Source: Prasinococcaceae sp. CCMP 1430 (taxonomy: Eukaryota > Prasinodermophyta > Palmophyllophyceae > Prasinococcales > Prasinococcaceae). Taken from it: a DNA stretch of 37,245 nucleotides. A program made the position numbers and the translations under genes. Below are positions 1-8,818 of this stretch, piece by piece. The notes below the pieces were generated by a model. The model worked only from the letters and a program-made list of their open reading frames with translations, had not been told where the DNA came from and ran no database searches. The stretch spans positions 122,801 to 160,045 of the forward strand of contig RQSC01000009.1 of assembly GCA_013416795.1 (NCBI GenBank), read 5' to 3'. Within the stretch, counting starts at the first letter, position 1; each line of letters opens with the position of its first letter.

Positions 1-1
1 C

Positions 2-745
2 GTGGCGGCCCGAGCTGGCGCTCGGGCCTCGGGCGACGCGCTCGCTGCGCGCGACCGGCTGCTTGACGCAGTTGAGGGCACGCGGCGCGGGGCAGCGACC
101 ACGCCCGCCGCGCGCGCGGCCATCGAGGAGGCCGTGGACGAGCTCGAGCGCCTCGGCAAGGGGAAGACGTACACTGGCGCCGAGCTGAGCGCCGCATGGC
201 GGCTAGTGTGGACGACCGAGAAGGAGACGCTTTGGCTGCTAGAGAATGGCGGGCTCTTCGGCACGGCGGCGGGCGAGAGGTACGAGGGCGCGTCGATGCC
301 CAGTGGGGGCGTGGTTTGGTCGTGCTGGTGCATGCGCACGGGTGTGTGTGAGGGTGGGGGTTACGGTGTGCAGCGCGCGCGTGCTCGAATATGCGCGTGG
401 CTGCTGACGCAGGTGCATACGCGGTCTTGCTCCACTAGCTACCAAGTGATTGACGTGGAGGCCGGCAGCCTGAACAACATAATCACGTTTCCGCCGGGGG
501 GGCTGTTCAACGTCGACAGCGACATAAGCGCGGACGGCGCGCAGCGCACCAACTTCCAGTTCACGGCGGCCGCGCTCACCGTCGGCGAGCCCTTCCCGCT
601 TCTCGGTGGGAGGACCTTCAACCTTCCCCCGAAGGGCCAAGGGTGGTTCGACACCGTGTACATGGACGAGAGGATACGAGTCGCGAAGGACATCCGCGGG
701 GACACGCTGGTGGTGGAGCGCTCGGACTACGTGATCCCGAAATAG
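2..745 (+). CDS. PAP/fibrillin (plastid lipid-associated) protein, 5' partial, two exons
   Basis: Join of 2..279 and 439..745. The first exon has the family segment LNG-like WRLVWTTEKETLWLLENG. The second resumes with YQVIDVEAGSLNNI and ends in a hydrophobic beta-strand region and VVERSDYVIPK. PAP/fibrillins are plastid lipocalin-like proteins that bind lipids at thylakoids and plastoglobules. The intron is inferred because residues between positions 280 and 438 have no family character, GT at 280-281 and AG at 437-438 fit, CTGAC lies 31 bases before the acceptor, and joining restores GESYQVID in frame. The frame is open to the left edge without a convincing ATG, so the start and transit peptide lie outside. 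It converges on SPC25, with 218 bp between the stops. The family call is confident; the substrate is unknown. Confidence 0.8.
   Translation: MAARAGARASGDALAARDRLLDAVEGTRRGAATTPAARAAIEEAVDELERLGKGKTYTGAELSAAWRLVWTTEKETLWLLENGGLFGTAAGERYEGASMPSGGVVWSCWCMRTGVCEGGGYGVQRARARICAWLLTQVHTRSCSTSYQVIDVEAGSLNNIITFPPGGLFNVDSDISADGAQRTNFQFTAAALTVGEPFPLLGGRTFNLPPKGQGWFDTVYMDERIRVAKDIRGDTLVVERSDYVIPK
280..438 (+). other. Intron of the PAP/fibrillin gene, length divisible by three and stop-free
   Basis: It runs from GTACGAGG to CACTAG, with a CTGAC branch-point candidate at 404-408. It is 159 bases (53 codons) and has no in-frame stop, so retaining it would insert 53 residues without a frameshift. Confidence 0.75.
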
Positions 746-963
746 TAGCGGCGCGGCGTGGCGCAACGTGGTGCTGAGCTCGCGGACGGTGTAGGCAGTG
801 AGCAGTGTCAAGCTACCAGTACAGCGATGTGTTAGCCATGTACATCGGTGGCCCGCGCGACGCTCGAACGCGTGCGCGAGCGCGCAGGGCTCACGCTAAA
901 TGTGATGAGTGGGTGGGCGGGAGCGCCGTGGCTTCATGCGCTCCCGTGCGCGCCTCACTGCGC

Positions 964-1931
964 TCACTCGCACGACTCGACGAACTTCCTGCGCATGGTC
1001 CGCACGAAGCCCGCGAAGTTGTTGCCGCCCATCAGATCCGTCAGAAGCTGCGCGGCGCCCTCCACCGGCGGCGTGCACTCCTTGAGCGTGTACGAGTTGT
1101 CATCGTGCACGTGCAGCGAGAACGAGAACTCACGGTCATGGTCCGCGGGGTCGATCAGCGTGAAGATGAGCTTGAGCGTGTCGTCTCCGTACTCAAAGCG
1201 CAGTCCCAGCCGCTGCCTGTAGAGGTCAACGCAGCGCTTTACCGCGTCGAGCTTGCCCTGCTTGATGGCGCGCGACTCTTGAACTGAGCGCTCCTCATCC
1301 GCCGCCTTGGACTTCTGTGCATCGACCTCGCTACGCAGGGCGTCCACCTGCACTGGTAGCGCAGCTGCCTGCGCGTGCACTGCCGCGAGCTCGCTCGCCA
1401 GGCGCGACTCCGTTGTTTGCTGCTGCTCCAGAGTGCGCGCCGTCTCGGCGGCCTTCACCTGGAGCTCGCCCTCGCGCTCTTGCAGCTGCGCGATAGCGGC
1501 TGCGCGTGGTTGTGGTTGTATTGTGGGGAGCGCGGGCAAATGGAGCACGTGTCAGCCATGCGGCGCGGCCGTGCTTGCCCGCTTGCGCTCGAGAGCTAAC
1601 AACGGAGCGGCGCGTGCCCGCGCGCTCTGTTTCCAGCCCGGGCCCCGCCGCCCGCCGCGTCGCTGCGCACGCCCGGCCCCGCTCGCGCGCGCGCGTCACC
1701 CTCACCGTTGGCATCGTGCACGCGCTTGACGTGTGCCTTCTTGGCGTCCTCGACGGCGGTGAGCTGCGCCGTCGCCCACGCGTCGAACTCGCCGCGCGTG
1801 AGGTGGAAGATCAGGAGGCCAAGCTCGGCCGCGCTCTTCGCAAGAGCCGTCGCCGCTGCCGCCGCCGCTGCCGCCGCTGCGCCCGGCACGCGCGCTCGCA
1901 CCTTGATCTTCGTCAGCGTGGCCGCGCTCAT
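964..1931 (-). CDS. SPC25: Kinetochore protein SPC25 (NDC80 complex), two exons
   Basis: Complement of join(964..1499, 1706..1931), 253 aa. SPC25 dimerises with SPC24 and anchors the NDC80 complex to the inner kinetochore. The N-terminal half is alpha-helical coiled coil (about residues 40-160, runs such as AAETARTLEQQQTTESRL). The C-terminal globular RWD-like domain has LGLRFEYGDDTLKLIFTLID and ends in FAGFVRTMRRKFVESCE, typical of the SPC25 C-terminal domain. The ATG at 1931 begins MSAATLTKIKV. The donor GTGAGG follows AACG, the acceptor is CGCAG at 1500, and CTGAC lies 52 bases upstream of it. The phases join to give ANG-AAIAQLQ. An alanine run near residue 20 is a local low-complexity stretch. 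It is divergent from SNM1 and convergent with the fibrillin gene. Confidence 0.85.
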
Positions 1932-2579
1932 TGTCAGCGGCGGGGGATTGGACGCCGCGCGCGCTCCCGCTCAAGAGGAGAGGGGGGGGGAGGAGGCGCG
2001 CGCGGCGCCGCCCGCGCGCGGTGTGGTGGTCGGGCGGCGGCGGCCACCAGCCAGCCCGCTGCAGCTGCGGGTCGCCGCATCGCCGCATTCTCGCGGACCG
2101 CAGCCGAAATGCGCATCCGCGCGAATCCGCACATATGAGATCGCATCCGAACGCGCCCGCGGTCGCCGCCTTCCCGCAGAACAAAAACAAAAACAAAAAC
2201 AGATCTGATCGAAAGCGAGCCCCGCTTGCCCCTTTTTTCCAGGTGCTCGCGCGAACACATTCTGTAAAATCTAAATCTAAATCCGGGTGCGCGGCGGGGG
2301 GGCCTCATCGGCCGACCCGACCCTTCGGGCGTCGGGCGCCGCGGCGAAAGCTTCGGCGCGGTTTCGCAACCGGGTAGACCCGCAGGCGGCGCCGCAGCGG
2401 CTTTGCGGATTTGATGACCGCATTTCCGCGGGTTTCTGCCGCGGCGGCCGCGGGCGGGGCGGCGGCTGGGGCGATGGGCCGCGCTCGGTCGGAGAGTTTC
2501 GGACAGTGCTGGGTTTGGGCTCCGGCTGGGCTGAGCCGGCCCCGGCGGCGCGCCCGCGCGAGCGTGCGATGCGGCGGCA
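1932..2579. promoter_or_regulatory. Divergent SPC25/SNM1 intergenic promoter region
   Basis: About 650 bp separate two head-to-head start codons, so the region should hold both promoters. It contains A-rich repeats (CAAAAA units near 2180-2200, CTAAAT units near 2269-2282) in otherwise very GC-rich DNA. No TATA box or gene is recognised. Confidence 0.45.
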
Positions 2580-5355
2580 ATGGTAGCGCGATGGAAGCTC
2601 TCGCTGGCGCGCGGGCGAGCGGGCGAGCGGCCGCAAGAGGGCACGCCGCGGAAGCGCGGGCGCGACGGAGGCGGCGACGTCGGTGTGGACGCGGCCGCGC
2701 TTCGGGGAGCGCGCGAGACTTCGCCCGATCAGTCGGTCGAGCCGTTCCAGTCGCTCGAGCCGTTCCAGTCGCTCGAGCCGTCTTGCTCGCCCGAGAAGGC
2801 ATGCGCGCCCTCGCGGCCGCGCTCGCGAGCGGGCGAGGAGCTGCCGGTGTGTGCGCCGGCGCCGGCGTGCGAGGCATTCGCGCACTCGCATGAGCCCGGA
2901 TGGTCACAGCAGGTGGCCGACAGCGACGAGTCCGAGCATGCTGCTTCACCAGGCGTCGAAGAAGAGGTGCGCGAGCCGGAGCGCGACCTCCCGCTGGAGA
3001 AACAGCCCTACCCACCGTCCTCATGTCCCGTATGCGGCGAGGCGGTGGCGCACGGCGCTGCCGGAGAAGCCCACATCGCCGCGTGTCTTGCCAGATGCTG
3101 GGCAGGCGACAATTCAGATGAGGACGTCGGCGGCGGGCCAGCGAAGCGATGCGGAGAGGACGGCGCGAAAGGGGGGGGTGAGGACCTCACGGGAGCATTG
3201 GAAAGGCAGCGTGGGGGTGGATCTGGCGATGAGTTCAACAGGGAGGACGACGATCCGGGCTGCCAATGGGAGGACGACGACGAGTGGCCTGCCATCGAGG
3301 AATACTTCAGCCAGCATCCGAATGCGAGCGGAGCGGGCGGCGGGGGCGCGGCCGGTGACCAGCGTGGCGATAGCGATGAGTCAGATGAGGAGTCGCCTTT
3401 TCCCGACGACGATGTTGATGAGCTCATGCGCGAGGTAGCAGGCGATGGTGCGATGAATGAGGACGCGGATGCCGGCGCCTCAGAGGGTGCGCTGGAACTT
3501 CGTCCGCGGCCTCTGCACGACGCCGGCGGTGACCAGGAGCTCACACCGACGCACGCGCACGTGCACGAGGGCGCATCGTGCGTGTCCGATGAGGTCGTGG
3601 CGTTGTTGTACGGAGCGGGCCTGGAAGATCACGTAGGCGCATTCGTTCGCGAAGAGATTTGCATGCTGTCACTGCCGCTACTATCGGAGGCTGACTTCCT
3701 CGAGCTGGGTGTCACTGACAAGGGCGCGCGGGCGATACTGCGCGGCCTTGTGCGAGAGAGGGACAGGGCGATGCCTACGCTTCCTCGAGCCGCTGATGCG
3801 TCAAGCGGCGCTGGTGCGGTCGGCGGGCACTGGGGTCGTCGCGCGGGCGGGACTGTTTGCGCGCGGGAGAGCGCGACCGCGCCGTCACCCGACGCAGCCG
3901 CGTCTCGCCGCACTCGCATCACGGACTTCTTCGCGAATCCCCGTGCGCCGCGCACCAAGCGGGCACGCGCAGAGCACATCACGGCGTACTTTGCAACGGA
4001 GAGTGGGCGCACGCTGCCACCTCCGCCTGCGCGCGACACGCCTGCTGCCACCGGCGCGACCGCTGGTCGGAGCAAGGGCAGGCGCGGCGGCAATGGCAGC
4101 AACAAGGGCGACGGCAGCAACAAGGGCGACGGCAGCAAGCAGACCAAGACAAAATTCGACGGCGAGCCACCACCGTCAGTGCGCGTGCCTGGCACGAGTA
4201 TCCTCGTCGATGGCTTCAGATATCGCTCCGTGCCGTGCTCGAACTACATCCTGACGCATTTCCACGCGGACCACTACGTCGGGCTCACCAAGCACATGGC
4301 GTGGTGCTCCAAGGAGTCGGTGGTATGGTGCACGCCAATCACGGCTGCTCTGGTGCACGCGCGCATTGGCACACCACGCGAGCGGCTGCGCGTGCTCGCG
4401 GTGGGAAAGAGCGCCGATATCGAAGGCCACCGCGTGACCTTCGTGGACGCCAACCACTGCCCGGGCGCAGTCATGGTCCACGTGCAGCTCAAGGGCGGCG
4501 GCTGCGTCCTGCACACGGGCGACTGTCGATGGGATGGCGCGCGCATGCCGGCTATTCTGAGCGCGCTGCCGCCCGCGCAGACGCTCGTGCTCGACACGAC
4601 GTATTGCAACCCGCAGTATACGTTTCCACCGCAGGCAGAGGTTATCGACTTCGTCGAGAAGGCTGTTAAGGCCGAGGCCTTCAATGGAGGTGCGCGCGCG
4701 AGAGAGAGAGCACTGCCACGCAAATCGACGAGGCTCGCACAGCGCCGGCTCGCTTCCCCCGCGCTCTTCTCCAGCTTCTCGTGCAACAGGCGCCCTGGCT
4801 AATTCGCGCATTTCCTCGCGGTCTTTATCACCACGCTGCGACCCTGTTGTAGGTCAAACGCTCTTTCTGATTGGAAGTTACTCCATTGGCAAGGAGCGTC
4901 TCTACCTTGAGCTCGCGCGGAGGCTAAACACCAAGGTGTACGTCTCGCCGACCAAGCTCGCCACGCTCAAGCTGCTGGGGCTGACGCCCCCGTACTTGCG
5001 CCTATTGACCACCGATGACAAGCAGGCACGCATACACATAGTGCCGCTGTGGAAGCTCACAGCGAAGAACATGCGTGCGATCGCAAAGTACTACAAGATG
5101 CGCTTCAAGGTGGTCGTCGGCTTCGCGCCCACCGGCTGGTCGCAGGGCGGGCCAAGCAAGACCACGCGCGGCATCGGCAGCAAGTCGAGCTGGTCGAAGG
5201 GAACGCTGGTCAAGTACAGCGTGCCGTACAGCGAGCACTCGTCTTTCGACGAGCTGCGGCAGCTCGTGCGCTTTGTTAATCCGGCTCGCATCGTGCCGCA
5301 CGTGTTTGGTGGCGCGTCGGCCGACGACATGGTCGACATGCTTCGAGGATCGTGA
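2580..5355 (+). CDS. SNM1: SNM1/PSO2 DNA crosslink-repair nuclease (metallo-beta-lactamase/beta-CASP) with UBZ4 and SAM domains
   Basis: Join of 2580..4689 and 4853..5355, 870 aa. SNM1/DCLRE1A is a nuclear 5'-3' exonuclease that digests past interstrand crosslinks. Order along the protein: acidic disordered N-terminus; UBZ4 zinc finger (C149-x2-C152-x12-H165-x3-C169), which in the family binds ubiquitin; SAM domain at about residues 338-395; two PIP-like motifs (ITDFF and ITAYF) at about 446 and 467; then the catalytic domain with HFHADH (about 560), DANHCPG, HTGDCRW and the beta-CASP His segment PYSEHSSFDEL. The intron (donor GTGCGC, acceptor TTGTAG) is placed where catalytic homology breaks; joining gives GGQTLFLIGSYS. 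All active-site motifs are intact. It converges on ETHE1, 58 bp between the stops. UBZ plus SAM in one SNM1 resembles a mix of the animal and plant types. Confidence 0.9.
2739..2780 (+). repeat. 18-bp tandem repeat inside SNM1
   Basis: The unit GAGCCGTTCCAGTCGCTC occurs twice (2739-2756, 2757-2774) and starts a third time. It encodes EPFQSL repeats in the disordered N-terminal region. Confidence 0.9.
4101..4136 (+). repeat. 18-bp tandem repeat inside the SNM1 linker
   Basis: Two exact copies of AACAAGGGCGACGGCAGC encode NKGDGS repeats between the PIP-like motifs and the nuclease domain. Length variation between strains is plausible. Confidence 0.9.
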
Positions 5356-5413
5356 GGCGAGACGCCATCTCTTAATAAGTAATATACATGTACGCGACGA
5401 TAAGCAGTCTCTC

Positions 5414-6774
5414 TCAGTCGTCCTGGATGCCACACACCATATTGGCGGGGACAGCCACGTCGAGCTTCTTGGGGTAGGCCAGGCCGAGGTTGTCCATGAG
5501 GTCACAGAATGCGGCCTTGTCTTTCGTCAGGCGCGGATTAAAGAGCTCCTCGTCGCGGACGCACGTGACGTTCCGCCCCTTGTAGTCGTGCGCAGGGAAG
5601 AGCGCCGTGTCGCCATGGAGCGTCAGGACGCGCGCGTGCACGCCGTCGTACAGGTCCGCCGGGCTGCCCTGCTGGAAGTCGGTCCTGCGAGTGCGCGCGT
5701 GCGCGGGCGCGTGCGCGAACGCACGCACAGAGCGGGGGTCAGCACGCGAGCTCGCGCGCTCGCCGCTGCGCGAGACGAGCCGACGCGTCGCGCGCTCGCG
5801 TCGCGCGCGCACCTCCCACAGCCGCGGACCAGGACGGCGTCGCCCGTGAACGCGAGCTTTCCCAACACATATGTCACGCATCCGTTCGTGTGGCCCGGGG
5901 TCGCGACGTTCGCGAGCTCGAACTTGCCGAACTTGATCTTGTCCTCGGGTGTGATGAGAACGTCCGCCTTGGCGCCGCTGGCTTTCGCGATCACCGACCT
6001 GAGCCCTGGCACGCGCTTCTTGAGCTCGCCGGTGCCGGTGATGTGATCGGCGTGGCAGTGCGTGTTGAGCGCGTACTTGAGCTCGAGGCCGAGCGATGCG
6101 ACGACCCGCAGGTCGCGATCGACCTGCTCGAGGACGGGGTCGATCAGGACGGCCTCCTTGCTCGTCCTGTCGGCCAGCAGGTAGGTGTACGTGCTCGAGC
6201 CGCCGCCCTCAGGCGCGGGGCCGTCGAACATCTGCCGGAAGATCAGGTCGGCGTCCGCAGCCGCGGCCGCGGGCGCTGCCTCGCAGAGCGCGCGGTCGCC
6301 CAGCTCGCGGCGCAACCACGCCACGAGGGGATGGACGGGCTTGCCCTCCTCGGCGTCGGCACCGGGGCTCGTACCCGCGGTCACGTTGAGGTCCATGTCG
6401 CGCCCCAGCTGCAGCGCGGCGTCCGCGTTGTACCCGTGCCTATCGGCGAGCGCGAGGAGCAGCGCCGCCGAGGACCGCGTCGCCGTGGAGCACTGGATCA
6501 TGCACGGGCGAGGCAGCTCGCGCAGCACGCGGCGCAGGTCGTCGGCGCACTCGGCGGTGAGGCCCGCCGGGAGCATGACGGGGACGCACGCGTACTGCAC
6601 GCCCGCGGCTGTCACAGCGTCCTTAGGGCAGCCCTCCGCACCCTCGGGATTCAAGAAGAGCCACGACCTGTACTGCCCCTTGAGCGCATCGACCTGCGCC
6701 GCAGACAGCGCGCCGCACAGGTGCACGTCGGCCGGCACCGCCGGCCGCTGCACGCCGTCCTCGCCGGTCGGCAT
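5414..6774 (-). CDS. ETHE1: ETHE1-type persulfide dioxygenase with N-terminal DUF442-like phosphatase/rhodanese-fold domain
   Basis: Complement of join(5414..5684, 5813..6774), 410 aa from the ATG at 6774. ETHE1 oxidises glutathione persulfide to sulfite in mitochondria, using one non-haem iron. The C-terminal part is a full ETHE1: [12 protein letters not shown] (about residues 236-247), [39 protein letters not shown] and the end [15 protein letters not shown]; iron ligands are present. Residues 1-190 resemble DUF442/BLH proteins ([15 protein letters not shown], then a C-x4-R loop CSTATR at about 94). The 128-bp intron (donor GTGCGC, acceptor TCGCAG) has CTGAC 54 bases upstream of its acceptor; joining gives GRTDFQQ. 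No targeting peptide is obvious at this ATG. The segment [14 protein letters not shown] onward, on the same strand at about 6978-6850, looks like a mitochondrial presequence and could be an upstream exon. Confidence 0.88.
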
Positions 6775-7575
6775 ATCGCGCGCACGCGCGCCGCCCACGC
6801 GATCGCCGCCCCCCCCACTCCCGCACCTAGCGGCGGCGGCGGCGCCAAGCAGAGGCTCCTCGCGGCGGCCACCGGTGTGGTTCGCACTGTGCGCGCCACG
6901 CCCGCGCGCGCGCGCGCGGCCGCAGGCGATGCAGTGCTGTGGGCGGCGTGCATGGTCTCAATCGCACTTTGCGTCGCCATGCGCGCGCCTGTCGCGTCGC
7001 CGGTGGCCGTGCACTGGGCCGCAGCCGTGGCTGCAGCGTGCACAGCGGGGGCGAGCGCAGGAAGGCGACGCGAGGTGCTCTTATCGGAGGTTCAGCTGCC
7101 TCGAGGGCCGCGGCTGCGCGCGTGCGTGGTGCCCGCGATTGGCGATGCCGCAGAGACGCTCGCGTGCGTTCTCGCGGCAGCGGTTACCGCCGCGACCGCG
7201 CGCGCGACGCTGCCGGCGGCAGCACGTGCCGCCGCCGCCGCCCGAACCGCGCCCTCCCGAGCAGGGCAACCCTCAGCATGCGACGCCAGCCGCGCCCGAG
7301 CGCGCGCTGTGGCGCCCTTCTTCCCCCTGCCGCCACCACCCACCGCGCCAGCAGTGAGCGCGCTCGCATGTCGCGCAGTACGCACTCGCTGCCCGCGCAT
7401 GCGTTTTGACCTGATAACGTGAGCAATCCAGAGGCATCACGCGACGCCACACGTTGCCTTTGGGGTTTAGGCTGCGGCGGTCCGTTGCCGGAGTTAGGGG
7501 TCGGACAAATTCGAGATCGATCGAGATTCGAAATGACGTGGACGTGTGATTAGGGTTCATTGTTTGATAGGGTTT
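6775..7575. other. Spacer upstream of ETHE1
   Basis: No protein is recognised on either strand. The plus-strand frame that stays open to 7422 is alanine/arginine-rich and reads like noncoding GC-rich DNA. On the minus strand it could hold an ETHE1 5' exon. A TGCGTTTTGACC motif at 7400-7411 and TTAGGGTTCATTG at 7550-7562 match motifs in other spacers of this window. Confidence 0.4.
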
Positions 7576-7958
7576 GGTTCATACCTGGCGCGGCATGCGG
7601 GCCGGAGCGCGGCGGCGTTTCGTCGGCGAAGGCTCCTCGTGGTGCGCGGCGGCGGCCAATAAATATGAAGCATGTGCCACCGTTCGGTTTGACCTGAGCC
7701 ATCACAAATGCATGCGCCGGCGCATGCCGCGCGCGACGCATGTGATGTTGTTGCTGACTGCTTCTGAGGACGCCGGTGGACACAAAGTACGCCTCCACCG
7801 AGTCTGGTTCGGGCTCGGCGAGAGGCGGATGGAAGACGATGCCCACGCCATCATCGCGTGTCATCGACTCTGCATGGTCGGCCCACTTCAGGAAGTCGAC
7901 GAGCGGGCAGGACGAGAGCTGCGGTGCCTCTCGAGCCAGCCACTCGAGCAGCGGCTCG

Positions 7959-8312
7959 TGGTTCTGGGCGGGATGGGTGGATGTGGATGAAAAGTGGTTC
8001 TACCGTCTTGAGCACATGGGTGGGCCGCGCATAGAGTACTACCCAACGCTCGCGGCCATCCCGAGTGTCAGCACAAGCAAGTCGCGTATTGCGAAGGTGA
8101 GTGCGCGCGACGCGCGCCCCTCGAGCGCGCGCACGTCCGCGCTGACACGCGCGTGGTGCTCGCCCCTAACATCATGTTGAAAAAAACTTGCTTACTGCGA
8201 CGCAATGGTGGATGTGTTCATTGCCGAGTAGGTTGCGGCCCTCGGCGATCGCTACGTGGCATTCAAGTTTGATCGAGCTAACGCCCTCGCCCACCCTTCG
8301 TGCTTCCACAAG
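7959..8312 (+). CDS. Possible mariner/Tc1-like transposase fragment, two exon pieces
   Basis: Pieces 7959..8096 and 8232..8312. The first has WVDVDEKWFYRLEHM and ends SKSRIAK; the second starts VAALGDRYVAFKFD. Plant-type mariner transposases have a hIDEKWFY block holding the first catalytic Asp, then about 40 residues on a KVMFL-AVARPRFD block; spacing and pattern here are similar but not identical. The splice (donor AAG-GTGAGT, CTGAC at 8142-8146, acceptor TAG at 8231) is phase 0, and the second piece ends at another donor-like site, AAG-GTACGG, so exon structure is plausible. The 3' part runs into the poly-G/N join. I cannot place the 5' end. It could instead be an unrelated gene. Confidence 0.35.
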
Positions 8313-8341
8313 GTACGGCGCCGGCACATCACTTTGCGTGC

Positions 8342-8365
8342 GGGGGGGGGGGGGGGGGGGGGGGN

Positions 8366-8403
<38 letters not shown>
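8342..8403. repeat. Poly-G run of about 61 bases interrupted by one N (probable contig join)
   Basis: An uninterrupted G homopolymer flanks a single N at 8365. This is more likely a sequencing or assembly artefact at a join than natural DNA. It separates the transposase-like fragment from FANCD2. Confidence 0.8.
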
Positions 8404-8404
<1 letters not shown>

Positions 8405-8484
8405 GCCAGCGGGGGGAGGAGCTGGAACGAGTCCGCCCCCCACGCCGCAATGGGCTGACGCCGCACGGACCCCAAATTGCATCC

Positions 8485-8525
8485 GTGGATCAGGGTTCAT
8501 TTACAGGGTATACAATTTACGTCAA
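8485..8525. promoter_or_regulatory. Shared spacer motif upstream of FANCD2
   Basis: ATCAGGGTTCATTTACAGGG begins at 8489, just after CCCAAATTGCATCCG. Similar words occur upstream of SMC1 (20932) and, reversed, upstream of the lipase gene (15638-15646). Confidence 0.35.
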
Positions 8526-8818
8526 ATCGCATTGGCGCGCCGCCTCCGCGCAATTCGCGCGCGCCTCCGCCGCCTTTTGCGCGGCTTCGAACGCGCGCCG
8601 CGGCGCACCGCTCGCAGCGCACCCGCGGGGGGGAGGGGGCGGGAAGAGGGGGTACACCGCGCGCGACGCGCGGCGCAGAGGGGAGGGGAGGTGGCAAGGG
8701 AGGGCGCTTAGCAGGAGCGGCGCCCGCGGGCGGCGCGGAGGGGAGAGGAGAGGCGAGGGAGGGCGCGAGCAGGAGCGGCGCCGGCGGGCGGTTCGTACGT
8801 TGGCTCCCCGGCGGGACA

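Noticed and set aside
2160-2290. A-rich repeats read as a possible RNA gene or origin
   Set aside because: Simple CAAAAA and CTAAAT repeats without structure; more likely promoter or UTR sequence.
4684-4852. Frame overlap suggesting two separate SNM1 ORFs
   Set aside because: The catalytic domain continues across after removal of one GT-AG intron, so this is one gene.
5890-7422. Long plus-strand frame over ETHE1
   Set aside because: Antisense shadow of the ETHE1 exon followed by alanine/arginine-rich sequence; GC-rich DNA keeps such frames open.
8188-8818. Upstream extension of the FANCD2 frame through the poly-G run
   Set aside because: It crosses the N/poly-G join and codes only Gly/Arg-rich sequence with no ATG after 8188.
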